The notes under the pieces are model-generated. The model did not search any database. It was not told the DNA's origin and saw only the letters and a list, made by a program, of their open reading frames with translations. DNA of 5,211 nt from Planctomycetota bacterium (lineage in GTDB: Bacteria; Planctomycetota; Phycisphaerae; UBA1845). Both the position numbers and the translations under genes were made by a program. Below, one piece after another: positions 1 through 5,210 of the stretch (positions within the stretch are counted from its first letter, which is position 1; the number at the start of each line of letters is the position of its first letter). The stretch spans positions 1-5,211 of the forward strand of contig JADFRH010000178.1 in NCBI GenBank assembly GCA_022561415.1. Reading direction: 5' to 3'.

Positions 1-120
1 TCGGCTTGGTCTGATCCTGATTTCTTCGCACGCGTGACGGTCGATTCTGAAACACAGACGGTCGCTTGGCCGGGTGGTATCGACCTCTGCCCTGACCAAC
101 TCTACAATGACATTGCCGGC
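1..120 (+). CDS. DUF2442 protein, C-terminal fragment (partial at left edge, broken at right)
   Basis: Frame 1 reads from the first base with no start in view. It shows the DUF2442 signature: a DPDFFARV segment, then [12 protein letters not shown], then LYNDI (about residues 5-38 of the fragment). Family members commonly read DP.(F/Y)FARV.VD....TV.WP.G.D..P..LY, so this is the C-terminal half of a small protein of roughly 80-100 residues. DUF2442 has no settled function; from memory its genes often sit beside DUF4160 genes, but none is visible here. Homology fades at about 106-120. Beyond that the same frame stays open to a stop at 313-315, but only because it runs antisense through clpC, so the true C-terminus is missing. 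The family call rests on motif recognition without an alignment. Confidence 0.62.
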
Positions 121-951
121 GCGCCGCACCTCATTCATCACGGCCTTGATGCGCTCCTCGAACTGACCGCGGTACTTCGTACCGGCCACCATCAATGCCA
201 GGTCCAGCACGACGATGCGACGGCCCGCCAGCAGCTCCGGAATATCACCAACCACGATCTTCTGGGCAAGCCCCTCGACGATGGCCGTCTTACCCACGCC
301 GGCTTCACCGAGTAACACGGGGTTGTTCTTTTGGCGCCGGCAAAGAATCTGAATGATGCGCTCGATCTCTTTCGTGCGACCGATGACGGGATCCAGCTTG
401 CCCTGGCGGGCGATCTCGGTCAGGTCGCGACCGAATGAATCGAGCGCGGGTGTCTTGCTCTTGCCCTTCTTCTGCTCGCCCGGAACGACCGACCCGACCT
501 CGTCGGCCTCTTCGCTGGCACCGAGAAGGTTCAAGACCTCTTCGCGAACGTCCTCGAGCCGAAGGTTGAGGTTCATCAACACCTGGGCGGCCACGCCGTC
601 TTGCTCGCGAAGCAATCCGAGCAGCAGGTGCTCCGTACCGACATAATTGTGGTTGAGGTTTCGGGCCTCTTCGATGGCGTATTCGATGACCTTCTTCGCC
701 CGCGGCGTCTGGGGAAGCTTGCCCATCGTGACCGTCTCGGGTCCGCTCTTGACGAGCTTCTCGACCTCGAGGCGTACCTTGCGGAGATCAACGTCCAGGT
801 TCTTCAGTACGTTGGCACCGACCCCGGAACCCTCTTTCACGAGACCGAGGAGGATGTGCTCGGTTCCGATATACTCGTGGTTGAAGCGCTGCGCCTCTTG
901 GTTCGCCAGCGCCATGACTTTACGAGCCCGATCTGTAAATCGCTCGAACAT
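1..951 (-). CDS. clpC: ATP-dependent Clp protease ATP-binding subunit ClpC, truncated (about residues 1-282, then foreign sequence)
   Basis: This is the N-terminal third of a ClpC/ClpA-type HSP100 unfoldase, which feeds proteins to ClpP in the cytoplasm. It starts [20 protein letters not shown]. Two Clp_N repeats follow, each with a (I/V)GTEH(I/L)LLGL motif (about residues 28-37 and 104-113). After a charged linker (145-168), the first AAA+ domain begins with LDPVIGR, Walker A GEAGVGKT (215-222) and pore-loop [11 protein letters not shown] (257-267). Normal ClpC is over 800 residues. Here homology stops after residue 282 (NVI), where Walker B (LFIDE) should follow. The remaining 35 codons to the window edge are antisense to a DUF2442 fragment. 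Walker B, the sensor residues, the middle (UVR) region and the second ATPase domain are all absent, so as it stands the product could not work. The ATG at 949-951 has a GGAG site nine bases upstream and matches the usual ClpC N-terminus. Confidence 0.93.
   Translation of the reverse strand, partial: MFERFTDRARKVMALANQEAQRFNHEYIGTEHILLGLVKEGSGVGANVLKNLDVDLRKVRLEVEKLVKSGPETVTMGKLPQTPRAKKVIEYAIEEARNLNHNYVGTEHLLLGLLREQDGVAAQVLMNLNLRLEDVREEVLNLLGASEEADEVGSVVPGEQKKGKSKTPALDSFGRDLTEIARQGKLDPVIGRTKEIERIIQILCRRQKNNPVLLGEAGVGKTAIVEGLAQKIVVGDIPELLAGRRIVVLDLALMVAGTKYRGQFEERIKAVMNEVRRAGNVIVELVRAEVDTTRPSDRLCFRIDRHACEEIRIRPSR
106..120. other. Homology breakpoint: DUF2442 tail joined to clpC interior
   Basis: To the left, the plus strand reads as DUF2442 (...DQLYNDI). 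To the right, the minus strand reads as ClpC (...RRAGNVI). AATGACATTGCCGGC (106-120) fits both readings: N-D-I-A-G on plus and A-G-N-V-I on minus. The exact crossover therefore cannot be placed within these bases, and up to about 15 bases could be shared microhomology. AATGACATT is also palindromic apart from its centre base. No target-site duplication or insertion-sequence end is visible. Confidence 0.6.
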
Positions 952-960
952 GTAGTTCCA

Positions 961-964
961 CTCC
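961..964 (-). promoter_or_regulatory. Shine-Dalgarno site of clpC
   Basis: CTCC on the plus strand reads GGAG on the minus strand, nine bases upstream of the clpC ATG (949-951). It supports this start, which also matches the conserved ClpC N-terminus. Confidence 0.6.
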
Positions 965-1034
965 GCATCGGGCGTTCGATGCTACTGCCGCATCGTCCGC
1001 CACCCCAAACATCCCGCCCCTTCCATCGAGCGAG

Positions 1035-1051
1035 CCGAGCCGTCGGCTCGG
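1035..1051. repeat. Perfect 7-bp inverted repeat upstream of clpC
   Basis: CCGAGCC (1035-1041), loop GTC, GGCTCGG (1045-1051). It lies about 85 bases upstream of the clpC start and could be a hairpin in its leader or an operator. It is not followed by a T-run on either strand at terminator distance (the TTTTT at 1066-1070 is too far), so a terminator is unlikely. Hairpins of this size arise easily in GC-rich DNA. Confidence 0.4.
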
Positions 1052-1155
1052 AGTCAATCGCACACTTTTTCTCGCGGCGTCCGCGTGCCGCGTCCACCTC
1101 TTGTGGTCCTTGCGAGGCGACCACCGGTCGACGGATCGCGGCCACATCCCCACGT

Positions 1156-1161
1156 TATAAT
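1156..1161 (+). promoter_or_regulatory. Possible -10 element (TATAAT)
   Basis: A perfect TATAAT in GC-rich surroundings. No recognisable -35 lies 16-18 bases upstream, and there is no extended TG motif. Transcription would begin near 1167-1168, where a small hairpin starts (CCCGA 1167-1171, TCGGG 1178-1182). It may be fortuitous. Confidence 0.25.
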
Positions 1162-1166
1162 CCTAT

Positions 1167-1332
1167 CCCGACCTGGATCGGGCATCAACCGCCCTGGGAC
1201 GCCCGTGCGAGCCGTCGCCCCTGTCTATCGACCGGTAAGGGCCACTCGATGAAAGCCTGGCGAGTGAAGGTGGGAGCCTGTCGCAGTAGCGACCGCGCGC
1301 GGACTGGCCCGGTAGAGGGCGATCGCGCGGTC
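1167..1332 (+). ncRNA. Speculative structured leader or small RNA
   Basis: Several inverted repeats follow the TATAAT. They are CCCGA/TCGGG (1167-1182), CACTCG (1243-1248)/CGAGTG (1261-1266), and a nested pair with outer arms GACCGCGCG (1291-1299)/CGCGCGGTC (1324-1332) and inner arms GCCC (1307-1310)/GGGC (1317-1320). No known RNA family was recognised. GC-rich sequence gives hairpins by chance, so this marks a place to look and is not an identified gene. Confidence 0.15.
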
Positions 1333-1373
1333 TGGTCGACACAATGCGTTCGGACAGATAATCTACTCGGACA

Positions 1374-1403
1374 TTGGCCGTTGGGGTGCCGCGGACCTAT
1401 AAC
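1374..1403 (+). promoter_or_regulatory. Possible sigma-70-like promoter of the 56-aa gene
   Basis: TTGGCC (1374-1379), an 18-base spacer and TATAAC (1398-1403). Transcription would start near 1410, giving a leader of about 40 bases before the ATG at 1452. The -35 match is weak. A second, poorer arrangement, TCGACA (1336-1341) with GATAAT (1357-1362), has a 15-base spacer. Confidence 0.3.
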
Positions 1404-1451
1404 CGATCGCCGGGATGAAACAGGCGGCGTGAGGCGCGAACGGGCGTATCT

Positions 1452-1622
1452 ATGCTGAAACCGTACATCGTCTATTACAAGTACAAGAACCCGGGCGACA
1501 AAAAGCCCGGGGCCGTCAAGCAATACCGCATTTACGCCCAAAGTGTGGACGACGCCCGCCGCCTCGCAACCCAGCAGGCCAACTACCCGGACGTCGAGGT
1601 CCTCAACGTCAAGCGGGCGTAG
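1452..1622 (+). CDS. Small unknown protein, 56 aa
   Basis: I do not recognise a family. The product starts MLKPYIVYYKYKNPGDKK and ends VEVLNVKRA. It is basic, Tyr- and Lys-rich, with no signal peptide or membrane segment. The pattern suggests beta (YIVYYKYK, 5-12), a Pro/Gly/Lys turn (13-21), beta (KQYRIYAQS, 23-31), an alpha helix (VDDARRLATQQANY, 32-45) and beta (VEVLNVKR, 48-55), so a compact beta-beta-alpha-beta fold. Codon third positions are overwhelmingly G or C, as in the neighbouring real genes, which favours this frame over the overlapping minus-strand frame (1185-1724). The ATG at 1452 is the only sensible start, since the frame closes upstream at 1416-1418. No good Shine-Dalgarno site is present (GAGG at 1431-1434 is too far). 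It ends 40 bases from the end of the convergent glycosyltransferase gene. Confidence 0.65.
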   Translation: MLKPYIVYYKYKNPGDKKPGAVKQYRIYAQSVDDARRLATQQANYPDVEVLNVKRA

Positions 1623-1662
1623 ATCAAGCGCCTGCATTGTGACGCGCCCAACCAAGATACGG

Positions 1663-3498
1663 TCAAGGAAACTTGGGGACGGCCGGCGGAAGCTCGACGG
1701 TGATGCCGACCCGTGGCGGCACAAACGGCACGAACTCGCCGTCTTTGTACTGCAGCCATCTCAGGGATGCGTCCTCCAGCGGTACGTCGAAGTGAAAGGC
1801 GACCTCTGTCGGGTCACTCGCCGCCGATAGCCCGGTGATCTCGGCCGTCATGCCCGCCAATTCCACCCGATCGCCGACCGCGAACGGATGATTGCGATTT
1901 CGGAACAGTCGGTGGAAGCCCCACGATAGGTAATGCTTCCCGGGCGTGAGGATGAGTGTATGCTCGTCGGATCGCGTGATCGAAACGCCGAACGCACCCG
2001 GCGCGAGCGCCCGCGTGCGGCGGGGGACCGGCCGGCCGCTCAATTCTCGAAGCACCGGCAGGTACATGCAATGAAACACGCTGGGCGGATTGACAATCAC
2101 CACATCCTGATTCTCGACGGACGCATCCAACGGCGTCTGAACGTGAAGCTGCTCATTCAACCATTTCGGGCCCGACGGCGCGAGCGAGTGGACGGCCATC
2201 CAGAGCGGCGAGATCACCAGGTGAACCGCAACGAGCAACCAAACAACCGGCCGCGTTCCAAAGCGACGGGGGCGACGCGAGAAACCCTGAGCGTCCCGCT
2301 CGATCCCCACTTGAACGAAACGTGCGATCAGCCCCATCGCGCCGATGCCAATATACGAAAGCAGGCGGTCGGAGGGAAACGTGGCACAGGCCGGAACGAG
2401 TGAACAGATCATGCCCAGCGCGAAAAATTGCGCGACGCGATCCTTCCTAATGCACGGCGCGAGCAGCCATCCCAGCCCGACCAACAGAACCAGGAAAACG
2501 ACGCCCGCCACGCGTGCGACCGAGTCGTCAAAAATAATAAACGTGTCCGAGGGCGGAAGCGCAAACTGACCGAACAACAGGAGCGGCGCTCGCGTAGCCA
2601 TCGAGACCATGAAACGCAGCGGATCGGACGCTGGATCGATGTACAAACCGACGCCGTGCAAGCCGTTCCCCAACAGCACCCACACGATGCGCCAGGCGGC
2701 AATCACGGCGGCATAGGGAACGAGTGACAAGACGCGACTCCGCCATGCAGACCGATCCAGGAAAACCGCGTACGCAAACAGGTAACCCGCCACGGCGACG
2801 CCGGCCTCTTTCGCAAACAGGCTCATAGCGAGCAGCCCCGGACCGAGGATCCAACCCGCGCGCCACCCATCGCGCCGCCACTTGTCGTGGCAGATGATCG
2901 CGAGCACACCGAACAGCGCGGCCACCAACCCGTTGCGATTGGCGATCCAACCGGCCGGCACGGCGTGGGCGTCATCGATGGCATACAAAAGCGCGGCCAG
3001 TCCCGCAACGAACGTCGGACCCATCAGGCGGCGGTAGAGAATCGTCACGGCAAACACAAGCGTCCCGAACCACAGCAGGCTCTGCGCATGCATCAACGCG
3101 GCCGACTCCGGCCACAGCAGATAATCAAGCTTGTGCGTCAGTGTGCTGATCGGTCGCCAGAACTGCGCCACGATCTGGGGATAGGTCCACCAGGGCACCG
3201 TGCCGACGTCCATCATCCGCTGCGTCCGCTCCAAGTCGCCGTCCATGAAGCGGAACATGTCCCACGACCCGTTGAAGATCAGCGGAAACCGATCGGAGCC
3301 GGTCAGCATGAGGCGATGAAAATGATCGTCCATGACCCAGCCGGACCAGAGGCTCGGCGCGGCGAGGGTCATGGCCAGAACGGCCAAGAAGACGGGCAGG
3401 CGGCGCTTCATCAGAACCGATTGCAGTGAAGACAGGATTCGCATCGGTTTCGGCGCGACCGGTTCGGCAATCGCGTTCTCGCTCGGCGGAGGCGGCAT
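1663..3498 (-). CDS. Polytopic membrane protein, probable GT-C-type glycosyltransferase, 611 aa
   Basis: About ten or more hydrophobic segments lie between residues 34 and 435: roughly 34-53, 137-156, 161-176, 188-204, 217-246, 256-275, 328-348, 357-372, 380-396 and 416-435. A soluble C-terminal domain of about 175 residues follows (437-611), rich in beta strands and probably extracytoplasmic. Three features fit lipid-phosphate-sugar-dependent GT-C enzymes such as the PMT/TMTC-like group. These are an acidic DD pair in the first outer loop (VMDDHFHR, D57-D58), FWRPISTLTHKLDYLLW (113-129, compare FRPL..L...LDY), and HAVPAGWIANRNGL (178-191) with DRLLSYIGIG (377-386). The acceptor and exact reaction cannot be read from sequence. 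The ATG at 3498 gives a Pro-rich leader without a Shine-Dalgarno site; M19 and M30 (MKRRLPVF, just before the first membrane helix) are alternative starts. It diverges from the exported propeller gene, which suggests but does not prove a cell-envelope role. Confidence 0.7.
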   Translation of the reverse strand: MPPPPSENAIAEPVAPKPMRILSSLQSVLMKRRLPVFLAVLAMTLAAPSLWSGWVMDDHFHRLMLTGSDRFPLIFNGSWDMFRFMDGDLERTQRMMDVGTVPWWTYPQIVAQFWRPISTLTHKLDYLLWPESAALMHAQSLLWFGTLVFAVTILYRRLMGPTFVAGLAALLYAIDDAHAVPAGWIANRNGLVAALFGVLAIICHDKWRRDGWRAGWILGPGLLAMSLFAKEAGVAVAGYLFAYAVFLDRSAWRSRVLSLVPYAAVIAAWRIVWVLLGNGLHGVGLYIDPASDPLRFMVSMATRAPLLLFGQFALPPSDTFIIFDDSVARVAGVVFLVLLVGLGWLLAPCIRKDRVAQFFALGMICSLVPACATFPSDRLLSYIGIGAMGLIARFVQVGIERDAQGFSRRPRRFGTRPVVWLLVAVHLVISPLWMAVHSLAPSGPKWLNEQLHVQTPLDASVENQDVVIVNPPSVFHCMYLPVLRELSGRPVPRRTRALAPGAFGVSITRSDEHTLILTPGKHYLSWGFHRLFRNRNHPFAVGDRVELAGMTAEITGLSAASDPTEVAFHFDVPLEDASLRWLQYKDGEFVPFVPPRVGITVELPPAVPKFP

Positions 3499-3544
3499 TC
3501 ACGAAGACTAACGCCCTTTGCGCCAGACCGCCACTTACTTCCTC

Positions 3545-3572
3545 TTGATTGAAGTTCGATTTGTGCTAGAAT
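3545..3572 (+). promoter_or_regulatory. Sigma-70-like promoter of the YWTD propeller gene
   Basis: TTGATT (3545-3550), a 16-base spacer and TAGAAT (3567-3572), preceded by TGC as an extended -10. Transcription would start near 3578-3580, giving a leader of about 50 bases. This is the most convincing promoter in the window. It lies in the 129-base gap shared with the divergent glycosyltransferase gene. Confidence 0.6.
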
Positions 3573-3613
3573 CGAGATTGCGCGTTGCGGAAGTCCTTTT
3601 GGTTGACTGTCAT

Positions 3614-3619
3614 AAGGAG
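3614..3619 (+). promoter_or_regulatory. Strong Shine-Dalgarno site of the YWTD propeller gene
   Basis: AAGGAG lies eight bases upstream of the ATG at 3628. It fixes the start and contrasts with the two genes to its left, which lack a clear site. Confidence 0.75.
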
Positions 3620-3627
3620 ATCAGGTT

Positions 3628-4635
3628 ATGTCGTGCACCAAGCTTTTTCCCTTCGGAGTCGTTCTTCTTCTTTGTCCGTACTCATCCGGGCAGACGATCT
3701 ATTGGTCCAACGCGGGAAACGCCTTGGATCAAGGTGCCGACACCATTCAACGAGCCGATCTTGAAGGGCTCGACGTCGAAACCCTTCTCTCGAGCGGATT
3801 CGAAACGCCGTTCGCCATGGCCCTTGATATACGCGCAGGCAAAATGTACTTCACCGATTTGCGGACGCCGCCCAACGGAAAGGTCATGCGCGCGAATCTC
3901 GACGGGACCGGCTTCGAGGAGTTGGTGACCGGTCTCGGGGCTCCGGCGTTCTTCGATCTCGACGTCGCAGGGGGCAAAATGTATTGGTCAAGCTTCGCAA
4001 ACTTCCCCGACGGCGACCGAATTCAGCGGGCCAATCTCGACGGGTCGGACCTCGAAGATCTGCTCACCGGGCTCGTCGCACCGCTCGGTTTTGCCCTCGA
4101 CCTGAGCCATGGCCGGATGTACTGGACCGAGGTAAGGGCAAGGAGTATCAGGCGCGCCAACCTCGATGGATCGAGCATCGAAGATGTGATTGTGGAATCA
4201 TCGTACGCCCAACCGATTGACATCGCGATCGATTCAATCGGCGGTCTCCTCTACTGGACTGACAACAACGCCAACGGTGCAAAGATTCACCGATCCGATC
4301 TGAACGGTCTGAATCGCGCGGTGCTCGTTGACACCGGACTCAGCAACCCAGGAGGTATCACGCTGTCGCTGGTCGAAAAAAAGATCTACTGGGTCGACAC
4401 CGGCACGGAGAAAATTCAGCGGGCCAACCTGGACGGCACAGACGTCGAAGACCTCGTCACGACCGGCCTGAGGAACCTCGGAGGCATCGCCATCGACCCG
4501 CGTGTCACTCCAATTGGTCCGCAGCCTCCGATCCCGACCGTGTCGCAGTGGGGATTGATCGCGCTAACGCTCCTATTCCTGACCTCCGGCACGATCGTCA
4601 TGGGTCGAGAGCGACGGAGCCGTATGTTGCTGTAG
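3628..4635 (+). CDS. Secreted six-bladed YWTD beta-propeller protein with IPTL-CTERM sorting tail, 335 aa
   Basis: The N-terminal signal peptide is about residues 1-21 (hydrophobic FPFGVVLLLCPYSSG). LLLC is not a good lipobox, so ordinary signal peptidase cleavage is more likely. Six LDL-receptor class B (YWTD) strands follow: IYWS 24-27, MYFT 73-76, MYWS 118-121, MYWT 164-167, LYWT 208-211 and IYWV 253-256, spaced 44-49 residues. They alternate with six (R)ANLDG-type turns at 41-47, 88-93, 134-139, 176-181, 222-227 and 265-270. The last unit ends GGIAID without its own YWTD strand, so the N-terminal strand probably closes the ring. The C-terminus (302-332) has IPTVSQWG, a hydrophobic helix (309-325) and a basic RERRSR cluster, as in IPTL-CTERM signals (TIGR04174). 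It is presumably exported and processed or anchored at the envelope; its ligand is unknown. It has its own promoter and Shine-Dalgarno site and appears intact. Confidence 0.9.
   Translation: MSCTKLFPFGVVLLLCPYSSGQTIYWSNAGNALDQGADTIQRADLEGLDVETLLSSGFETPFAMALDIRAGKMYFTDLRTPPNGKVMRANLDGTGFEELVTGLGAPAFFDLDVAGGKMYWSSFANFPDGDRIQRANLDGSDLEDLLTGLVAPLGFALDLSHGRMYWTEVRARSIRRANLDGSSIEDVIVESSYAQPIDIAIDSIGGLLYWTDNNANGAKIHRSDLNGLNRAVLVDTGLSNPGGITLSLVEKKIYWVDTGTEKIQRANLDGTDVEDLVTTGLRNLGGIAIDPRVTPIGPQPPIPTVSQWGLIALTLLFLTSGTIVMGRERRSRMLL
3697..4494 (+). repeat. Six tandem propeller-blade repeats (coding)
   Basis: Each unit of about 135 bases encodes a YWTD-type strand, an RANLDG turn, a (D/E)(D/E)L(V/L) stretch and a G(I/F)ALD-like strand. 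Most units have diverged at the DNA level. Two segments remain nearly identical: ATTCAGCGGGCCAAYCTSGACGG-like sequence at 4021-4042 and 4414-4435, differing at two bases. That points to descent by internal duplication or gene conversion between blades 3 and 6. Confidence 0.75.
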
Positions 4636-4661
4636 GACGGTACCTGACTACGGCGCAAGAC

Positions 4662-5210
4662 CTATCCGGAGACACGGGTGCGCCAATGACGGGTGTAGAC
4701 TTTGGTCCCGCTTAGCAGGAGCAGGGTCAAGACAACCAAACCCCATCCCGAAGCCGCCGGTATCGCGATCACTGTTGGACAATACGAGAAGTCGCCGCCA
4801 TAGCGGAATCCCCGACCTTCGCAATCGACCCGCGCAGTGTCGTCGCGGCAGGCACCTGTCGTGTCGTCGTGGCATGCACCAGTGATCAGTGCGCACGGCG
4901 GTTCGATTGTTGCACAATTGGATTCGTCTCCGCCGTAACGCGCGGCGATGTCCGCCGAGCGCACCTGGTCCTTGATCACCTGGCCCATGAGCGCCAAAAG
5001 CTTGTCTCCCATCAGGTGGCCGTACGTGTCGTTGACCTGCTTGAAGTTGTCCAGATCGAGCAGGATCACCGAAACGGGACGCCCGTAGCGCTGAGCGCGC
5101 TCCACCTCATGGCTGAGCTGCTCGTAGAAATAGCGATGGTTGTAGAGGTCCGTGAGCGAGTCCTGGTAGGCCAAGCTGCGCAGCCGTTTGCTCAGCTCCT
5201 CTAGGTGCTT
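4662..5210 (-). CDS. Hybrid frame: GGDEF diguanylate cyclase N-part fused to Cys-rich IPTL-CTERM-like tail (5' end outside window)
   Basis: The frame is open to the right edge (KHLEELSKRLRS precedes LAYQDSLTDLYN), so the start lies outside; a TTG at 5174 is internal. Counting from that Leu as 1, residues 1-84 are a GGDEF domain, which makes cyclic di-GMP from GTP. It shows LTDLYNHRYF, LLDLDNFKQVNDTYGH with metal-binding D40 and base-binding N48, D57, an inhibitory-site RSAD (72-75), and ARYGGDE (78-84). The expected F and the remaining roughly 80 residues are missing. Residues 85-137 instead match a Cys-rich surface repeat with Cys at 87, 94, 101, 109, 118 and 132. Residues 138-165 form an IPTL-CTERM-like anchor (IPAASGWG, hydrophobic VVLTLLLL, basic end). 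A cytosolic cyclase domain on an exported tail makes little topological sense, and the half-domain should be inactive. The stop is TAG at 4664-4662, 26 bases from the propeller gene end. Confidence 0.8.
   Translation of the reverse strand, partial: KHLEELSKRLRSLAYQDSLTDLYNHRYFYEQLSHEVERAQRYGRPVSVILLDLDNFKQVNDTYGHLMGDKLLALMGQVIKDQVRSADIAARYGGDESNCATIEPPCALITGACHDDTTGACRDDTARVDCEGRGFRYGGDFSYCPTVIAIPAASGWGLVVLTLLLLSGTKVYTRHWRTRVSG
4772..4940 (-). repeat. Two copies of a Cys-rich repeat end in the surface-protein tail
   Basis: The residues around RYGGDESNCATI (minus strand, about 4940-4905) and RYGGDFSYCPTV (about 4802-4767) are the same repeat end, and the DNA is visibly alike. Between them a shorter echo (TGAC.DDT.GAC.DDT) gives near-duplicate DNA at about 4839-4881. 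The Cys spacing resembles the GAC...G.C...C...G....C repeats I associate with planctomycete secreted proteins; that association is from memory. Confidence 0.55.
4920..4940 (-). other. Homology breakpoint: GGDEF domain joined in frame to Cys-rich tail
   Basis: The minus strand encodes R-Y-G-G-D-E-S here. RYGGDE belongs equally to the GGDEF active-site signature and to the Cys-rich repeat, whose next unit reads RYGGDFSYC. The crossover could therefore lie anywhere in about 15-18 bases that both parents may have shared. Immediately after E84 the sequence follows the Cys-rich repeat (SNC) and not GGDEF (F). Confidence 0.7.

Larger units (their letters stand above)
952..1451. other. 500-base non-coding region between divergent clpC and the 56-aa gene
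   Basis: No frame here resembles a protein. The long plus-strand frame that crosses it (601-1458) is mostly the antisense of clpC. The region holds the clpC Shine-Dalgarno site, several GC-rich inverted repeats and two possible plus-strand promoters, listed separately. I looked for CIRCE (the HrcA operator), tmRNA, RNase P RNA, SRP RNA and common riboswitch cores and recognised none. No convincing clpC promoter was found. A minus-strand TTGACT (plus 1052-1057) could be a -35 element, but no acceptable -10 follows at the right distance. Confidence 0.6.

Noticed and set aside
34..315. Apparent 93-aa plus-strand gene
   Set aside because: It joins the real DUF2442 tail to the antisense of clpC. 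The second half is a shadow of the Clp AAA+ domain, so it is not one gene.
1035..1070. Hairpin plus T-run as a rho-independent terminator
   Set aside because: The TTTTT begins 15 bases after the stem and no gene ends just upstream on the plus strand, so the geometry does not fit.
1243..1345. Known riboswitch (SAM, cobalamin or c-di-GMP) in the leader
   Set aside because: Short stretches such as GACTGGCCC and GATGAAA resemble pieces of known cores, but their order and the conserved junctions do not match any class.
601..1458. Long plus-strand open frame of 285 codons
   Set aside because: Its first 350 bases are antisense to well-conserved clpC, and the rest crosses non-coding DNA. The product is Arg/Ser/Pro-rich with no family resemblance. 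The late internal ATG at 1249 gives 69 codons overlapping the 56-aa gene and is equally unconvincing.
1185..1724. 179-codon minus-strand frame
   Set aside because: It is antisense to the 56-aa gene and to non-coding DNA, overlaps the end of the glycosyltransferase gene in another frame, and has low-complexity composition typical of GC-rich shadows.
2887..3429. 180-codon plus-strand frame, and similar frames at 1933-2403 and 2428-2727
   Set aside because: These are His/Arg/Gln-rich shadows opposite the glycosyltransferase gene, whose hydrophobic segments and GT-C motifs clearly define the real frame.
4636..4661. Bidirectional terminator between the convergent propeller and hybrid genes
   Set aside because: The 26-base gap contains no stable inverted repeat and no T-run.
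4662..5174. Functional novel cyclase with a surface anchor starting at the TTG at 5174
   Set aside because: The frame continues upstream through KHLEELSKRLRS to the edge, the cyclase domain is cut in half, and a cytosolic GTP-using enzyme on an exported tail is topologically implausible.
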